Source: FEN-1191 sp964528845
GTDB lineage: Bacteria; Pseudomonadota; Gammaproteobacteria; Steroidobacterales; Steroidobacteraceae
Direction: 5' to 3'
NCBI GenBank assembly: GCA_964528845.1
Contig: CAZGVE010000015.1
Span: 1-64,000, forward strand
Length of the DNA: 64,000 bases
The translations under genes and the position numbers were made by a program. This document shows positions 62,796 to 64,000 of this stretch, piece after piece. Under the pieces are notes generated by a model. That model made no database searches. It had not been told where the DNA came from and was given only the letters and a program-made list of their open reading frames with translations. Each line of letters starts with the position of its first letter. Positions within the stretch are counted from its first letter, which is position 1.

Positions 62796-62832
62796 ATAGA
62801 TTTCATCGATCGATCCCATTTATTCAATCTTC
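62796..62832 (+). promoter_or_regulatory. Candidate OxyR site upstream of katG
   Basis: ATAG-N7-CGAT-N7-ATTT-N7-CTTC starts 110 bases before the katG start and fits the spacing of the OxyR consensus ATAG-N7-CTAT-N7-ATAG-N7-CTAT, with 11 of 16 positions matching. The first half also has the ATAGnT context. No OxyR gene is in the window. Confidence 0.35.
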
Positions 62833-62905
62833 TGGATCGATGCGCATCGATAACCCTAGAGTATCCGTCAACCCATACGGGTTGAAATGGGTCGAGGAGA
62901 CCGGC

Positions 62906-64000
<1,095 letters not shown>

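Overview
The window is 64 kb of high-GC chromosomal DNA from a gammaproteobacterium. Support comes from gene order: ybgC-tolQ-tolR-tolA-tolB-pal-cpoB-queE-queC followed by tRNA-Lys, next to ruvC-ruvA-ruvB. Other support is a RelA-type ppGpp synthetase with the EFDD motif, a UrcA-family protein, and two proteins with VPLPA-type C-terminal sorting signals. A Steroidobacter/Nevskiales/Xanthomonadales-like organism is my inference. The sequence is a draft scaffold: four runs of exactly 100 N (16372, 19780, 43425, 58875) interrupt or adjoin genes, and at least one looks like an unmerged contig overlap.

Layout. 1-2.0 kb: nucleotide-sugar genes manC (cut by the left edge) and ugd. 2.2-9.7 kb: a sulfate ABC transporter operon in the order ATPase, binding protein, two permeases, followed by a histidine kinase and a response regulator. 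The ATPase carries an extra C-terminal domain resembling a universal stress protein. 9.7-13.4 kb: an accessory strip with a strong orphan terminator, a RibD/DHFR-like reductase, a brnTA module whose toxin gene is broken, a tyrosine-recombinase fragment and an exported lactonase, ending at tRNA-Lys. 13.4-24 kb: LysR, UrcA, queuosine genes, Tol-Pal and ruvCAB. 24-37 kb: relA, a YadGH-like ABC exporter, a small periplasmic protein, lpd-sucB-sucA and an M16 peptidase. 36.9-45 kb: glutathione peroxidase, a LysR/epimerase divergent pair, a membrane-anchored hydrolase, carbonic anhydrase, MAPEG protein, lipoprotein, phosphoribosyltransferase, esterase, UDP-glucuronate decarboxylase and a VPLPA-CTERM protein.

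45-49.6 kb: three exported enzymes on one strand (enolase-superfamily dehydratase, lactonase, cytochrome-PQQ dehydrogenase) that could form a periplasmic sugar-oxidation route. 49.6-54.8 kb: a DUF486 protein and a Gld-like ABC system. 55-58.7 kb: an exported zinc-less oxidoreductase and two tandem ADP/ATP-translocase-like transporters. 58.8-64 kb: a gap-broken dehydrogenase, a second VPLPA-CTERM protein, three further exported proteins (phosphoesterase, unknown, SGNH hydrolase) and the 5' part of katG.

How genes work together. Ugd makes UDP-glucuronate, the substrate of the decarboxylase at 43 kb, so with ManC the window holds precursors for polysaccharide synthesis. The sulfate transporter probably has its own two-component regulator. 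The best candidates for something unusual are the ATPase-USP fusion with its adjacent kinase, the exported sugar-oxidation operon, and the decayed element beside tRNA-Lys. No CRISPR array, rRNA, prophage or intact insertion sequence was seen.
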